Assembly: GCA_020248865.1 (NCBI GenBank)
Contig: JADCGS010000006.1
Span: 107,172 to 171,171, forward strand
Reading direction: 5' to 3'
From: Burkholderiales bacterium
Lineage (GTDB): Bacteria; Pseudomonadota; Gammaproteobacteria; Burkholderiales; Burkholderiaceae_F
Length of the DNA: 64,000 nt
Below, one piece after another: positions 39,626 to 49,052 of the stretch. The notes beneath the pieces were generated by a model, which was not told where the DNA came from, ran no database searches, and saw only the letters and a program-made list of their open reading frames with translations. Numbering within the stretch: the first letter of the stretch is position 1; each line of letters opens with the position of its first letter. A program made the position numbers and the translations under genes.

Positions 39626-40938
39626 GCCTGCACCGTGCTGACGATGGAGACCTTGGGGCGGACCAGCGCGTAAGTGGGTCGATCGGCGCCAACCGAAAAT
39701 GGCAGCACGCCGGAAACAAAATCGAGATAGCGGGGTGTGTCGCCCTCGTCGCGCCAAAGCGCCACGGCCAGAGCATAGTCGTCGGGCGCAAGCAGATTGT
39801 CGAAGGTGAACTCGACCTGCACCACTGAGTTGCCGTGGCGGTCGAGCGCCATGCCTTCGGCAGAGGTCGAAGCCCCCAGTAACTCCAAAGACTTGCGGTG
39901 CAGGACGGTCACCGCGATGCTGAGGTCGGTCGGAACGGGCTGCAGGTCGCAGCGGTACTGGACGACGACCCTCAGTGCCTCGCCTTGCATCGGGGCGTCG
40001 CTGCCGGTGCCGTGGCTGCGGTACAGCGCGGCCCAGCGCAATCGGCCGCCGCCTTCGCCCCAGCGTGCTGCCGCGCCCGCAGGTGCTCCCGGCCCCGACA
40101 GGTCCACGCTCGCCACCAGACCGCGCTCAGGCAAGTGCGCTGCCGTGACCTGCGGCAAGGCACCTGCGGCCACTGCTGCCGGCGCAGCCGTCGGCGGCGC
40201 GCCGGCATACAGGGCCTCCAGGTAGGCATTGCCGACCTCCTGCGGCGAGCCCTGCATGCGGATACGCCCGTGGTCCAGCCACACGGCCCGCTCGCAAAAC
40301 AAGCGTACGGTCTGGATGTCGTGGGTCACTAGCAGGATCGCCGTGCCGCGCTCCTTGAGCTCGCGCAGTCGCCGGTAGCACTTGGCCTGGAAGGCGGCGT
40401 CGCCGACCGCGAGCGCCTCGTCGACGATCAGCACCTCCGGTTCGAGCGCCGCATGGACCGCAAACGCCAGCCGCACGAACATGCCGCTCGAGTAGGTGCG
40501 CACCGGCTGGTCGATGTGCTCGCCGATATCCGCGAACGCGACGATGCTGTCCATCTTCTGGTCGATCTCGCGCCGAGTCAGGCCGAGCAGGCTGGCCGCC
40601 AGCCTTGCATTGTCGCGACCGCTGTACTCCGGATGAAATCCGGCGCCCAGTTCCAGCAAAGCGCCGACGCGTCCGTGCACTTGGACCGTGCCAGCCGTCG
40701 GTTGCACGACCCCGGCGATGATCGACAACAGCGTGCTCTTGCCGGCGCCGTTGCGACCGAGCAAGCCGACAGTCTCGCCTCTGGCCACCTGTAGTTCGAC
40801 CCCGTCGAGCGCATGAAACCGGCGCGCCCGCGACCGCCGCCGCAGCAGAAGATCGAGGAAGCGCTGGGCAGGGGAGGCGTACAGCAGGTAATCCTTGTGG
40901 ACCGCCTGTACCGCGATCGCAGGCAGGGCTGCGCTCAT
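39622..40938 (-). CDS. wzt: ABC transporter ATP-binding protein Wzt with C-terminal substrate-binding domain
   Basis: Wzt is the ATPase of a polysaccharide ABC exporter. The 438-residue protein has HALDGVELQVARGETVGLLG then GRNGAGKST (Walker A) near residue 65, RTYSSGMFVRLAFAVH (signature) near 160, LIVDEALAVGDAAF (Walker B) near 180, and VTHDIQTVRLFC (H-loop). An Ala/Pro/Gly linker (about 245-290) leads to a C-terminal beta domain of about 145 residues that in O9a-type systems recognises the modified non-reducing end of the polymer. ATG 40938 has AGAGG upstream and is preferred over a longer frame. The stop overlaps the fusion gene, so exporter and polymer-modifying enzyme are coupled. Confidence 0.92.
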   Translation of the reverse strand: MSAALPAIAVQAVHKDYLLYASPAQRFLDLLLRRRSRARRFHALDGVELQVARGETVGLLGRNGAGKSTLLSIIAGVVQPTAGTVQVHGRVGALLELGAGFHPEYSGRDNARLAASLLGLTRREIDQKMDSIVAFADIGEHIDQPVRTYSSGMFVRLAFAVHAALEPEVLIVDEALAVGDAAFQAKCYRRLRELKERGTAILLVTHDIQTVRLFCERAVWLDHGRIRMQGSPQEVGNAYLEALYAGAPPTAAPAAVAAGALPQVTAAHLPERGLVASVDLSGPGAPAGAAARWGEGGGRLRWAALYRSHGTGSDAPMQGEALRVVVQYRCDLQPVPTDLSIAVTVLHRKSLELLGASTSAEGMALDRHGNSVVQVEFTFDNLLAPDDYALAVALWRDEGDTPRYLDFVSGVLPFSVGADRPTYALVRPKVSIVSTVQA

Positions 40939-40990
40939 CACGAAACCTCTGCTGCGGCGAATCTCGTGAGGCGGCGCGGGCGCTCGATGT

Positions 40991-41791
40991 TCATAGCGTG
41001 TCGGCAAAACCGGGTTGCAGTCTTGCGAAGACGATCCAACCCACCAGCGCCAGGGCGGTCCCTACCAGCATGGCCACGACCAGGCCGGTCGTATCCACCG
41101 GTCCGGCTCCTAGCACCACGGCGCGCAGGGCATCGATGACCGCGGTTAACGGATTGGCCTGCATCCAGACGCGAAAGCCGGCCGGCACTGCGCTGACCGG
41201 GTAGAACACCGGGCTCAAGAAGAGCAGCAGGGGCAGCAACGCGGGAATCGCCTGCCCGAGATCACGGAAGAACACCGCCGCGGCGCTGAAGAGCCACACC
41301 AGTCCCAGGCCAGCCAATATCAGCGGGACCATCAGCGGCAGCGCCAGCAGCGCGCCCGCCTTGAAGCCGGCCAGCAGCCATGAGGCGGCGATCAGCACGC
41401 TCAGGCCGATCAGCAGATGGACCGCAGCCGCCAGGGTTGATGCCACGGCCAGCAGCGGTAGCGGGAAGGCAACGCGCTTTACGAGGCTGGCATGCTGAAT
41501 CAGCAGGCCCGGCGATCGACTCAGAACGTCGGATACGAACAGGAAGGGCACGAGACCGCAGTAGATGAACAGCGCAAAGCTGTAGGGTTCGTCGCCGCCA
41601 CCGCCCCAGCGGGCGCGGAACACGAAGCCGAATACGAACGTGTAGACCGCCAACATGGCCAGCGGCAACAGCAACGCCCAGACGATGCCGAGCACCGAGC
41701 CGCGATACCGATCCTGCACTTCACGCCAAACGAGTTCGCGCAGCAGGCCCAGCAGGGCCTCGCCCGAGAGTCCGGCGGCATGCCGCGACAT
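40991..41791 (-). CDS. wzm: ABC transporter permease Wzm
   Basis: Wzm is the membrane channel of the polysaccharide ABC-2 exporter. The 266-residue protein starts with LLRELVWREVQDRYRGSVLG, the classic cytoplasmic amphipathic element, followed by WALLLPLAMLAVYTFVFGFVF and five more helices. FYPVSAVPAGFRVWMQANPL is the conserved segment before the last helices. ATG 41791 is preferred; a TTG three codons upstream is possible. It is first in the operon wzm-wzt-fusion-methyltransferase, separated from wzt by about 50 bases. The presence of a Wzx flippase earlier in the window means a different polymer uses this exporter. Confidence 0.93.
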   Translation of the reverse strand: MSRHAAGLSGEALLGLLRELVWREVQDRYRGSVLGIVWALLLPLAMLAVYTFVFGFVFRARWGGGGDEPYSFALFIYCGLVPFLFVSDVLSRSPGLLIQHASLVKRVAFPLPLLAVASTLAAAVHLLIGLSVLIAASWLLAGFKAGALLALPLMVPLILAGLGLVWLFSAAAVFFRDLGQAIPALLPLLLFLSPVFYPVSAVPAGFRVWMQANPLTAVIDALRAVVLGAGPVDTTGLVVAMLVGTALALVGWIVFARLQPGFADTL

Positions 41792-41963
41792 TGGCCGCAA
41801 TTCAGGCGTTGCGAGGCAACCCGGCGTGCCCGGCCGGGCTGACCAGAGCGCGCCGAGCTAGGCGCAAGGCGTAGCCGCGGGCTGGGCAGACGCGAGCAAC
41901 TGCAACGGCAACCGGGGTGCTTGGAGCGGTCGCAGCGCGCATGGCAGACGGCCTATCGCCCAC

Positions 41964-42635
41964 TCATGCCTTCAGCACGATCAGGCCGTCGCGCTCGAAC
42001 AGGTCGAGATCCTCCCAGAGCACGGTCCAGCCTGCTGCGGCTGCCGCGGCAGCCATCGCCCGCGCGTCGTTCGACGGCCACCAGTGCTCCGCGTCGGGTG
42101 TTCCGGCGAAGTCCGAGAAGTGCACCATGCGGCCCGAGCGGAAGAACTTGTTCCAGTCGCCATACTCATGCACGCCGATGGCGCCCGGCTTCATCTTGGG
42201 TCGCGCGGCGCGCAGGATCTCGGCAATCTGCTCGATGGTGTGGTGGCACAGCACGCCAAACGACCAGAAGAAGTCGAAGCCACCGTCGGCAACGCAATCG
42301 AATGACAGGTTATCGACGCGGTGCAGCTTGAGCCGGCCGCTGGCGAGTTCCGCACGCAGGTGCGGCGCAACGTCGGCAAAGTCGACCGCCTCGACCCGGC
42401 CCTGCGGAACATGCTGCAGCAGCGCTCGGGTCCAGGAACCGCGTCCGGGGCCAAGTTCCAGAACGACCGAATCCGGGCGAATGAACGGAAGCACCGCCTT
42501 GCGGAAGCACTCGGCATAGCTGCCGCCGATCAGGACCTCCTGCCGGAGCCTAGTCGAAGAGGGCACCGGGGCGAGGATGTCCCCGCTGTCGTAGCCGCCT
42601 TCGAAAGCGGTCTTGAGCCAGTTCAGTCCTGCCAT
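41964..42635 (-). CDS. class I SAM-dependent methyltransferase
   Basis: A 223-residue methyltransferase upstream of wzm on the same strand. VVLELGPGRGSWTRALLQHV near residue 57 is the SAM-binding motif I, RVEAVDFADVAPHL supplies the acidic motif II, and FDFFWSFGVLCHHTIEQIAEIL near 118 follows. GAIGVHEYGDWNKFF and EHWWPSNDARAM are typical of glycan-cluster methyltransferases of this type. The N-terminal ILAPVPSSTRLRQEVLIGGSY has no obvious extra domain. It is separated from wzm by about 170 bases and likely belongs to the same functional group, modifying the ABC-exported polymer. Specific substrate unknown. Confidence 0.83.
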   Translation of the reverse strand: MAGLNWLKTAFEGGYDSGDILAPVPSSTRLRQEVLIGGSYAECFRKAVLPFIRPDSVVLELGPGRGSWTRALLQHVPQGRVEAVDFADVAPHLRAELASGRLKLHRVDNLSFDCVADGGFDFFWSFGVLCHHTIEQIAEILRAARPKMKPGAIGVHEYGDWNKFFRSGRMVHFSDFAGTPDAEHWWPSNDARAMAAAAAAAGWTVLWEDLDLFERDGLIVLKA

Positions 42636-42996
42636 GCAGCGGCGGCGTCATTGCGTTGCGAAGAGCCGAAAGTTTACCTGTCGTCGCTAACCGTCCAGCC
42701 TGCCACCTGGCGGGCCCGTGGATCGACCGGCAGGGCAGAGTGCGGCCTTGCGCCACTGTCTGGAATCCAACGAAGGAAGCGCCAAGGCTGCGACCAGACG
42801 TGTGGTCCAGCAATCCCCGTGCAGGCCGGGGGCGGTCGCGGCGCGAAAACCACGTTGCCGCGTTTGGCGGGCCTTGCAGCAACTCAAGTTGGAGCGTGGG
42901 TACACGCTTGGGCACCAACCGGACACATTCGCGGTTACACGTTGTTGCCGTGCCGCTTGTCAAACGTCCGTACGGTGCGGCCCGCAGGCACGGCCA
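42636..42996. other. intergenic region
   Basis: About 360 bases between the methyltransferase start and the galU stop. Only frames antisense to or overlapping neighbours are open, with atypical compositions. I see no recognisable RNA, repeat or terminator; the part next to 42640-42700 is less GC-rich and probably contains the promoter of the minus-strand methyltransferase. Confidence 0.4.
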
Positions 42997-43842
42997 TCAG
43001 AGCAGCCCCTGCCTGCGCCCCATCGCCACGTTGGCCGCGAGAAACCCCGCCTTCGACCCGCAGTCGTAGCGCACCCCCTCGAAGCGGCGCGCGATCACCT
43101 CGCCGAGGGCGACGCGGCGGGCGATCGCGTCGGTGAGCTGGATCTCGCCGCCGCGGCCGCGCTCGGTGCGGGCGAGCTCGACGAAGATCTCCGGCCGCAG
43201 CACGTAGCGGCCGACCACCGCCAGCGTCGAGGGTGCGTCCTCGGGCTGCGGCTTCTCGACGATCGCGCGCACGCGCTCCTCGCCGGCCGGTCCGTCGGGC
43301 AGGGACTCGGTGGCGACGATGCCGTACTTGCCCGTTTCCGCGCGCGGCACGTCCTGCACCGCGATCGCGCTGGCGCCGTAGCGCTCGTAGGTCTGCACCA
43401 GCTGCGCGGTGACGCCGGGTTGGGCGTCGATCAGGTCGTCGGCGAGGATCACCGCGAACGGCTCGTCGTTGACCACCGGCAGCGCGCACAGCACTGCGTG
43501 GCCCAGGCCCAGCGGCTCGGGCTGGCGCACGTACACGAAGCTCACGCCCCGCGGCGTGGCGCTCATCAGCGCCTCCAGCAGCGCCTGCTTGCCGCCGCCG
43601 GCAAGCTGCTGCTCCAGCTCCGGCGCGCGGTCGAAGTGATCCTCGATGGCGCGCTTGTTGCGGCCGGTGACGAAGATCATCTGCTCGATCCCGGCGGCCG
43701 CCGCTTCCTCCACTGCGTACTGGATCAGCGGCTTGTCGACCACCGGCAGCATTTCCTTGGGCATGGCCTTGGTGGCCGGCAGGAACCTTGTGCCCAGGCC
43801 GGCCACCGGAAACACCGCCTTGCGAACTGGCTTGAACCTCAC
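42997..43842 (-). CDS. galU: UTP-glucose-1-phosphate uridylyltransferase
   Basis: GalU makes UDP-glucose from UTP and glucose-1-phosphate. The 281-residue protein opens with [20 protein letters not shown] then AMPKEM, the nucleotidyltransferase signature with the catalytic Gx[45 protein letters not shown] (metal-binding Asp), [11 protein letters not shown] and [14 protein letters not shown] complete the family pattern. The normal start is the ATG at 43842. Its product feeds galE next door and thus LPS or exopolysaccharide. It is followed by no clear terminator. It lies downstream of pgi on the same strand, 69 bases away, and may share its transcript. Confidence 0.96.
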   Translation of the reverse strand: MRFKPVRKAVFPVAGLGTRFLPATKAMPKEMLPVVDKPLIQYAVEEAAAAGIEQMIFVTGRNKRAIEDHFDRAPELEQQLAGGGKQALLEALMSATPRGVSFVYVRQPEPLGLGHAVLCALPVVNDEPFAVILADDLIDAQPGVTAQLVQTYERYGASAIAVQDVPRAETGKYGIVATESLPDGPAGEERVRAIVEKPQPEDAPSTLAVVGRYVLRPEIFVELARTERGRGGEIQLTDAIARRVALGEVIARRFEGVRYDCGSKAGFLAANVAMGRRQGLL

Positions 43843-43911
43843 GTCTGTCCCTTCGTGGCGCCGCGGCGGCCGCCGCAGCAGGTGCGCCGCCGGAGCGCAG
43901 GATGATTGAGC

Positions 43912-45387
43912 TTACTGGCCCGGCAGCCGCTTGCTCAGCAGCTTCTTGCCGATCTCCACGCCAAACTGGTCGAATGCGTTGATGCCCCAGATCACACTCT
44001 GCACGAAGGTGCGGTGCTCGAAGAGCGCCAGCAGCGCACCCAGCGAGCGCGGCGAGAAATCGGCAAAGGCAATGAAGCTCGACGGCCGCCCGCCGGGGCA
44101 GCGCAGCGGCTCGGCGGCGTTGCTTGCATCGGTGCCGAGCACAGCGTCGCCGCCGGCCAGCGCGTCGGCCTGCGCCAGCGCGCTGGCGTACAGCAGCCGC
44201 TCGCGCTCGTCGGCCGAGTGCTCGAAGGCCGCGCAGGTGATGAAGTCCACCGGTGCGACCTGGGTACCCTGGTGCAGGAACTGGAACACGCTGTGCTGCG
44301 CGGGGGTGCCGACGTCGCCCCACACCACCGCGCTGGTGTCGAAGCCGAGCGGCGCACCGTCGCGGCTGACGCGCTTGCCCAGACTCTCCATCTCAAGTTG
44401 CTGCAGGTAGGGCGCCAGATAACGAAGCCGCTGCGCATAGGCGAACACGGCGCGCGTGCGCAGGCCGTGGAAGTTGATGTACAGCACGCCCAGCAAGCCG
44501 AGCAGCGCAGGCAGGTTGCGCGCCAGCGGCGCAGTGAGGAAGTGCGCATCGAGCGCGGCCGCCCCGGCCAGCAGCTCGTCGAAGGCGCCGCCACCGTGCG
44601 CCAGCGCGATCGGCAAGCCGCAGGGCGACCACAGCGAGTAGCGTCCGCCGACCCAGTCCGGAAAGTCCAGCACCTGCGCGGCTGGCACCCCGAAAGCCTG
44701 CGCCCGTGCCGGCGCAGCCGTGATGGCGTAGAGCTGGCGCTCCGGCGCGAGGCCGGCCGCGTGCAGCCAGCGCAGCGCGGCGCGGGTGTTGGCCAGCGTC
44801 TCCATCGTGGTGAAGCTCTTGGAGATCGCCACGACCAGGGTGCGCTCGGGCCGGGCCTGCGCCAGCGCGGCCGCAAGCTCCACCGGGTCGATGTTGGCCA
44901 CGAAGTGCAGGCGCGCCGCGCCGCTGGGTGGGCCGAGCGCCTCGGTGACCAGTCGTGGGCCCAGATCGGAGCCGCCGATGCCGCAGCAGACCACCGTGTC
45001 GATCGGCGCGCCGGTGGCGCCGCGCAGCGTGCCGGCGCGCAGCGCCTCGGCCAGCGCCAGCATGCGGCCGCGCGCGGCCACCAGGCCCGGCTCGGTATCG
45101 CTGCGCAGGGCGGTGTGCCCGGCGCGGCGCTGCTCGGTGACGTTGATCGCCGCGCCGTCGAACAGGCGCTGGCGCCAGGCCGGCAGTTCGGCCTGCTCGG
45201 CCAACTCCAGCAGCAGCGGCAGGGTGTCGTCGGCGAGCCAGTGGCGCGACAGGTCGGCGCGCAGGCCGGCCGCCTCGACGGTCAGTTCCTGCGCCGGCTT
45301 GCGTGCCAGGGCGCCATACGAGGGCGCTGGCGCGGCGGCGGTGCGCCGCGCGAGCGCGGACCAGGCGGGGAACTGGGTGGGGTTCAT
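43912..45387 (-). CDS. pgi: glucose-6-phosphate isomerase
   Basis: Pgi interconverts glucose-6-phosphate and fructose-6-phosphate, linking glycolysis to sugar-nucleotide synthesis. At 491 residues it is somewhat shorter than the 550-residue enterobacterial enzyme, as is common in betaproteobacteria. Motifs: VVCCGIGGSDLGPRLVTEAL near residue 135, SKSFTTMETLANTRAAL near 195, DWVGGRYSLWSPCGLPIAL near 255, a His-containing GTQVAPVDFI region, and GINAFDQFGVEIGKKLL at the C-terminus. ATG 45387 is the first Met in a family-consistent position (MNPTQFPAW); the frame extends further upstream but with unrelated sequence. Divergent from the phosphomannomutase gene. Confidence 0.95.
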   Translation of the reverse strand: MNPTQFPAWSALARRTAAAPAPSYGALARKPAQELTVEAAGLRADLSRHWLADDTLPLLLELAEQAELPAWRQRLFDGAAINVTEQRRAGHTALRSDTEPGLVAARGRMLALAEALRAGTLRGATGAPIDTVVCCGIGGSDLGPRLVTEALGPPSGAARLHFVANIDPVELAAALAQARPERTLVVAISKSFTTMETLANTRAALRWLHAAGLAPERQLYAITAAPARAQAFGVPAAQVLDFPDWVGGRYSLWSPCGLPIALAHGGGAFDELLAGAAALDAHFLTAPLARNLPALLGLLGVLYINFHGLRTRAVFAYAQRLRYLAPYLQQLEMESLGKRVSRDGAPLGFDTSAVVWGDVGTPAQHSVFQFLHQGTQVAPVDFITCAAFEHSADERERLLYASALAQADALAGGDAVLGTDASNAAEPLRCPGGRPSSFIAFADFSPRSLGALLALFEHRTFVQSVIWGINAFDQFGVEIGKKLLSKRLPGQ

Positions 45388-45640
45388 GGTCGGGCGGGCA
45401 ACACGGGCGGCCAGCGGCCCCCCGGCGATGCGCCTGCAAGCTTCGCAGGTGAGTGGTTCGGGCGCACCGGGCCGCCGCCGCAGCGGCACCACGGGCCGGC
45501 CTGCGAATCATCGGCAGGCTGTGCGCCCGGCAGGGCCAAGCCTGCGTTGCTAGACTCATTTTAAGCGCCGCTTCGTCGCCCACCGCCGATGCCGCTGCGC
45601 ACCTACGCAGTCCAGCCCTGCCTTTGCGCCTACGGCGTCC

Positions 45641-47029
45641 ATGACCTCCGTTTCGATCGATCCCGTCATCTTCAAGGCCTACGACATCCGCGGCGTGGTC
45701 GACCGCACGCTCACGGTCGAGGCGGTGCGCGCCATCGGCGCGGCGCTGGGCACGCTGGCCGGGGAGCGCGGCGTGGCCGAGATCGCGGTGGGTCGGGACG
45801 GCCGCCTGTCGGGGCCGCGGCTGCGCGATGCGCTGATCGAGGGCATCCGCAGCGCCGGCGTCGGCGTGGTCGATGTCGGCGTGGTGCCCACGCCGCTTCT
45901 GTACTACGCCACCCATGAGCTGGGCATGCAGTCGGGCGTGGAGATCACCGGCAGCCACAACCCGCCCGAGTACAACGGCCTGAAGATGGTGCTGGCCGGC
46001 GAGGCGCTGTTCGGCGAGGGTGTGCAGGCGTTGCGCCGGCGCATTGCCGAGGGCCGCCTGCGCGCGGCCGCCGTGCCCGGCGCGCTGCGCCAGGCCGAGG
46101 TGGTGGCGTCCTACCTGGAGCGCGTGACCGGCGACGTCAAGCTGGCGCGGCCCATGAAGATCGCCATCGACTGCGGCAACGGCGTGGCCGGCGCGGTGGC
46201 GCCGCAGTTGTACCGGGCGCTCGGCTGCGAGGTGGTGGAACTGTTCTGCGAGGTCGATGGCCGTTTTCCCAACCACCATCCCGACCCCGCGCATCCGGAG
46301 AACCTGGCGGACCTGCAGCGTGCACTGCGCGATACCGACGCCGAGATCGGACTGGCTTTCGATGGCGACGGCGACCGGCTCGGCGTGGTGACCAAGGACG
46401 GCCAGATCATCTGGCCCGACCGGCAGCTCATGCTGTTTGCGCGCGGCGTGCTGGCCGAGCAGCCGGGTGCGCAGATCATCTACGACGTCAAGTGCTCGCG
46501 CCACGTGGGCCGCGAGATCCGCCGCTGCGGCGGCCAGCCGCTGATGTGGCGCACCGGGCACTCGCTGATCAAGGCCAAGCTCAAGGAGACCGGCGCGCCG
46601 CTGGCCGGCGAGATGAGCGGGCACATCTTCTTCAAGCACCGCTGGTACGGCTTTGATGACGGCCTGTATGCCGGTGCGCGCCTGCTGGAGCTGGCGAGCC
46701 GCCAGGCCGATCCCTCCGCCGTGCTCAACGCCCTGCCCAACTCGGCCAGCACGCCGGAGCTGCAACTGGCCACCGCCGAAGGCGAGAACTTCGCGCTGGT
46801 GGAGCGGCTGCAGCGCGACGGCCGCTTTGCGGCAGCGCGCGAGATCGTCACCATCGACGGCGTGCGCGCCGAGTACGACGACGGCTTCGGCCTGGCGCGC
46901 GCGTCCAACACCACGCCGGTGGTGGTGCTGCGCTTCGAGGCCGACGACGATGCGGCGCTGGCGCGCATCCAGGCCGAGTTCCGGCGCGAGCTGCTGCGCC
47001 TCAAGCCCGACGCCCGGCTGCCGTTCTGA
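45641..47029 (+). CDS. algC: phosphomannomutase/phosphoglucomutase
   Basis: A hexose-phosphate mutase of the AlgC/ManB family, converting mannose-6-P or glucose-6-P to the 1-phosphates. The 462-residue protein has FKAYDIRGVVDRTL at the N-terminus, the phosphoserine loop GVEITGSHNPPEYNGLK near residue 105, the metal-binding DGDGDRLGVV near residue 245, the sugar-binding GEMSGHIFFKHRWYGFDDGL near 325, and a C-terminal phosphate-binding loop (RASNTTPVVVLRFE). This places it between pgi and galE in one sugar-nucleotide block. The stop codon shares a base with galE ATG 47029. Symbol chosen by similarity; manB would be an equally fair name. Confidence 0.93.
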   Translation: MTSVSIDPVIFKAYDIRGVVDRTLTVEAVRAIGAALGTLAGERGVAEIAVGRDGRLSGPRLRDALIEGIRSAGVGVVDVGVVPTPLLYYATHELGMQSGVEITGSHNPPEYNGLKMVLAGEALFGEGVQALRRRIAEGRLRAAAVPGALRQAEVVASYLERVTGDVKLARPMKIAIDCGNGVAGAVAPQLYRALGCEVVELFCEVDGRFPNHHPDPAHPENLADLQRALRDTDAEIGLAFDGDGDRLGVVTKDGQIIWPDRQLMLFARGVLAEQPGAQIIYDVKCSRHVGREIRRCGGQPLMWRTGHSLIKAKLKETGAPLAGEMSGHIFFKHRWYGFDDGLYAGARLLELASRQADPSAVLNALPNSASTPELQLATAEGENFALVERLQRDGRFAAAREIVTIDGVRAEYDDGFGLARASNTTPVVVLRFEADDDAALARIQAEFRRELLRLKPDARLPF

Positions 47030-48078
47030 TGGCGCGTGTTCTGGTCACCGGCGGCGCCGGTTACATCGGCAGCCACACGATGGTGGAATTGCTGGCAGCC
47101 GGTCATGAAGTCGTCTGCCTCGACAACTTCTGCAACAGCTCGCCCGAGGCGGTCGAGCGGGTGCAGGCGATCACGGGCCGGCCGGTGCGCCTGTTCACCG
47201 GCGACGTGCGCGACCGCAGCCTGCTCGACGCGCTGTTCCGCGCCGCCCCGGTGGACTCGGTGATCCACTACGCGGCGTTGAAGGCGGTCGGCGAGTCGGT
47301 CGCCCGGCCGCTGGCGTACTACGAGAACAACCTGGCTGGCACCCTGACGCTGCTGCAGGCCATGGACGCGGCGCAGGTGCGGCGCATCGTGTTCTCCTCC
47401 TCGGCCACCGTCTACGGCGCGCCGCAGCGTCTGCCGATCGCCGAGGACGCGCCGCTGGCGCCCTTCAACCCCTACGGCCACAGCAAGGCGATGGTCGAGC
47501 AGGTGCTGCGCGACTGGTGCGCCGCCGCAGTCGCGGCCGGCCGGCCGGCCGCTGCCGTGGCGCTGCGCTACTTCAACCCGGTGGGCGCGCATCCGAGCGG
47601 CCGCATCGGCGAGGACCCGGCCGGCACTCCCTCTAACCTGTTTCCCTTCATCACCCAGGTGGCGGTGGGCAGGCGGGCCGAGCTGGCGGTGTTCGGCAAC
47701 GACTGGCCCACCGAAGACGGCACCGGCGTGCGCGATTACCTGCACGTGGTCGATCTGGCCCGGGGGCACGTCAGGGCGCTCGACTGGCTGGTGGCTCATG
47801 GCGGTTTCGTCGCCATCAACCTGGGCACCGGCCGCGGCATCAGCGTGCTGCAGATGGTGCAGGCCTTCGAGCGCGCCACCGGCGTGCGCGTGCCGTATCG
47901 CGTCGTGGCGCGCCGCCCCGGCGACATTGCCGCCTGCTGGGCCGACCCGGCGCTGGCGCAGCGGCTGCTTGGCTGGCAGGCGACGCATACGCTGGAGCAG
48001 ATGTGCGACTCGGGCTGGCGCTGGCAGCAGGCCAATCCGGACGGCTATCGCAGTCAGGCCGCGCGGCCTGGGCGGTAG
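47029..48078 (+). CDS. galE: UDP-glucose 4-epimerase
   Basis: GalE interconverts UDP-glucose and UDP-galactose. The 349-residue short-chain dehydrogenase begins ARVLVTGGAGYIGSHTMVEL (NAD-binding glycine motif). It has the HYAALKAVGES segment, then FSSSATVYGAPQRLP and the catalytic YGHSK (YxxxK), then RYFNPVGAHPSGRIGEDP and DGTGVRDYLHVVDLARGH, all typical of GalE. Start ATG 47029 overlaps the mutase stop, so the two are coupled. Together with galU it balances UDP-Glc and UDP-Gal for LPS core or exopolysaccharide. waaC begins about a dozen bases downstream. Confidence 0.96.
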   Translation: MARVLVTGGAGYIGSHTMVELLAAGHEVVCLDNFCNSSPEAVERVQAITGRPVRLFTGDVRDRSLLDALFRAAPVDSVIHYAALKAVGESVARPLAYYENNLAGTLTLLQAMDAAQVRRIVFSSSATVYGAPQRLPIAEDAPLAPFNPYGHSKAMVEQVLRDWCAAAVAAGRPAAAVALRYFNPVGAHPSGRIGEDPAGTPSNLFPFITQVAVGRRAELAVFGNDWPTEDGTGVRDYLHVVDLARGHVRALDWLVAHGGFVAINLGTGRGISVLQMVQAFERATGVRVPYRVVARRPGDIAACWADPALAQRLLGWQATHTLEQMCDSGWRWQQANPDGYRSQAARPGR

Positions 48079-48089
48079 CATGCGCCGCC

Positions 48090-49052
48090 GTGCACCTGCT
48101 GATCGTCAAGACCTCGTCGCTGGGCGACGTCATCCATGCGCTGCCGCTGGTGTCCGATCTGGCGCGGGTGCGGCCGCAGGCGCGCATCGACTGGGCGGTG
48201 GAGGAGGCGTTTGCCGCCATTCCGCGGCTGCATCCGGCGGTGGCGCAGGTGATCCCCGTGGCGCTGCGGCGCTGGCGCCGGTCGCTGTGGCGGCCGGCCA
48301 CCTGGGGCGAGGTCGCGCAGGCGCGTGCCCGCCTGCGTGAGGCCGACTACGACCTCGTGCTCGACTGCCAGGGGCTGGTCAAGAGCGCACTGGTCGCTCG
48401 CTGGGCGCAGGCGCCGGTTGCCGGGCCCGATCGCCGCTCGGCGCGCGAGCCCCTGGCGGCACGCGCGTACAGCCGCCCGGTCGGCCTCGACCGGAGCCTG
48501 CACGCCGTGGCACGCAACCGCGCTCTGGGCGCTGCGGCGCTGGGCTACTCGATCGACGGCGAGCCGCCGCGCTTCGGTCTGGCGGCCGGCAGCGTTCCGG
48601 CCGCGCTCGCGGCGCAGGTTGCCGCGCCCTATGCCGTGCTGCTGACCAACGCCAGCCGGTCCAGCAAGCTGTGGCCCGACGAGCGCTGGACCGCCGTGGC
48701 TGCGGCACTTGCCGGGCGGGGCTGGGCCAGCCTGCTGTTCTGGGGCTCGGACGAGGAGGGCGAGCGCACACGCGCCCGCGCGGCGGGCATGCAGCGCGCG
48801 ACCGTGATGCCGCGCTGCAGCCTGCCCGACATTGCCGCTGTGCTGGCGCGCGCCCAGGTGGTGGTCGGTCTCGACACCGGGCTCACGCATCTGGCCGCCG
48901 CGCTCGACGTGCCCACCATCGGCCTGTTCTGCGACTACGACCCGCGCCTCGTCGGTCTGACCGGCGCGCGCTGCACCAGCCTGGGCGGCGTTGCCGTGCA
49001 ACCGGAGGTGGCGCAGGTGCTGGCGGCGCTGGACCGGTTGCTGGCGTCATGA
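48090..49052 (+). CDS. waaC: lipopolysaccharide heptosyltransferase I
   Basis: WaaC adds the first heptose to Kdo2-lipid A on the inner face of the inner membrane. The 320-residue GT9 protein starts LLIVKTSSLGDVIHALPLV, the ADP-heptose transferase hallmark. DYDLVLDCQGLVKSALVARW follows near residue 90, then LLTNASRSSKLWPDERW near 190 and VVGLDTGLTHLAAALDVPT near 260, the donor-binding region. The GTG at 48090 is the start directly at the conserved strand. The stop overlaps the start of the repeat ORF at 49049 (ATGA). The gene order with waaA downstream is typical for LPS inner-core loci. Confidence 0.94.
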   Translation: MHLLIVKTSSLGDVIHALPLVSDLARVRPQARIDWAVEEAFAAIPRLHPAVAQVIPVALRRWRRSLWRPATWGEVAQARARLREADYDLVLDCQGLVKSALVARWAQAPVAGPDRRSAREPLAARAYSRPVGLDRSLHAVARNRALGAAALGYSIDGEPPRFGLAAGSVPAALAAQVAAPYAVLLTNASRSSKLWPDERWTAVAAALAGRGWASLLFWGSDEEGERTRARAAGMQRATVMPRCSLPDIAAVLARAQVVVGLDTGLTHLAAALDVPTIGLFCDYDPRLVGLTGARCTSLGGVAVQPEVAQVLAALDRLLAS

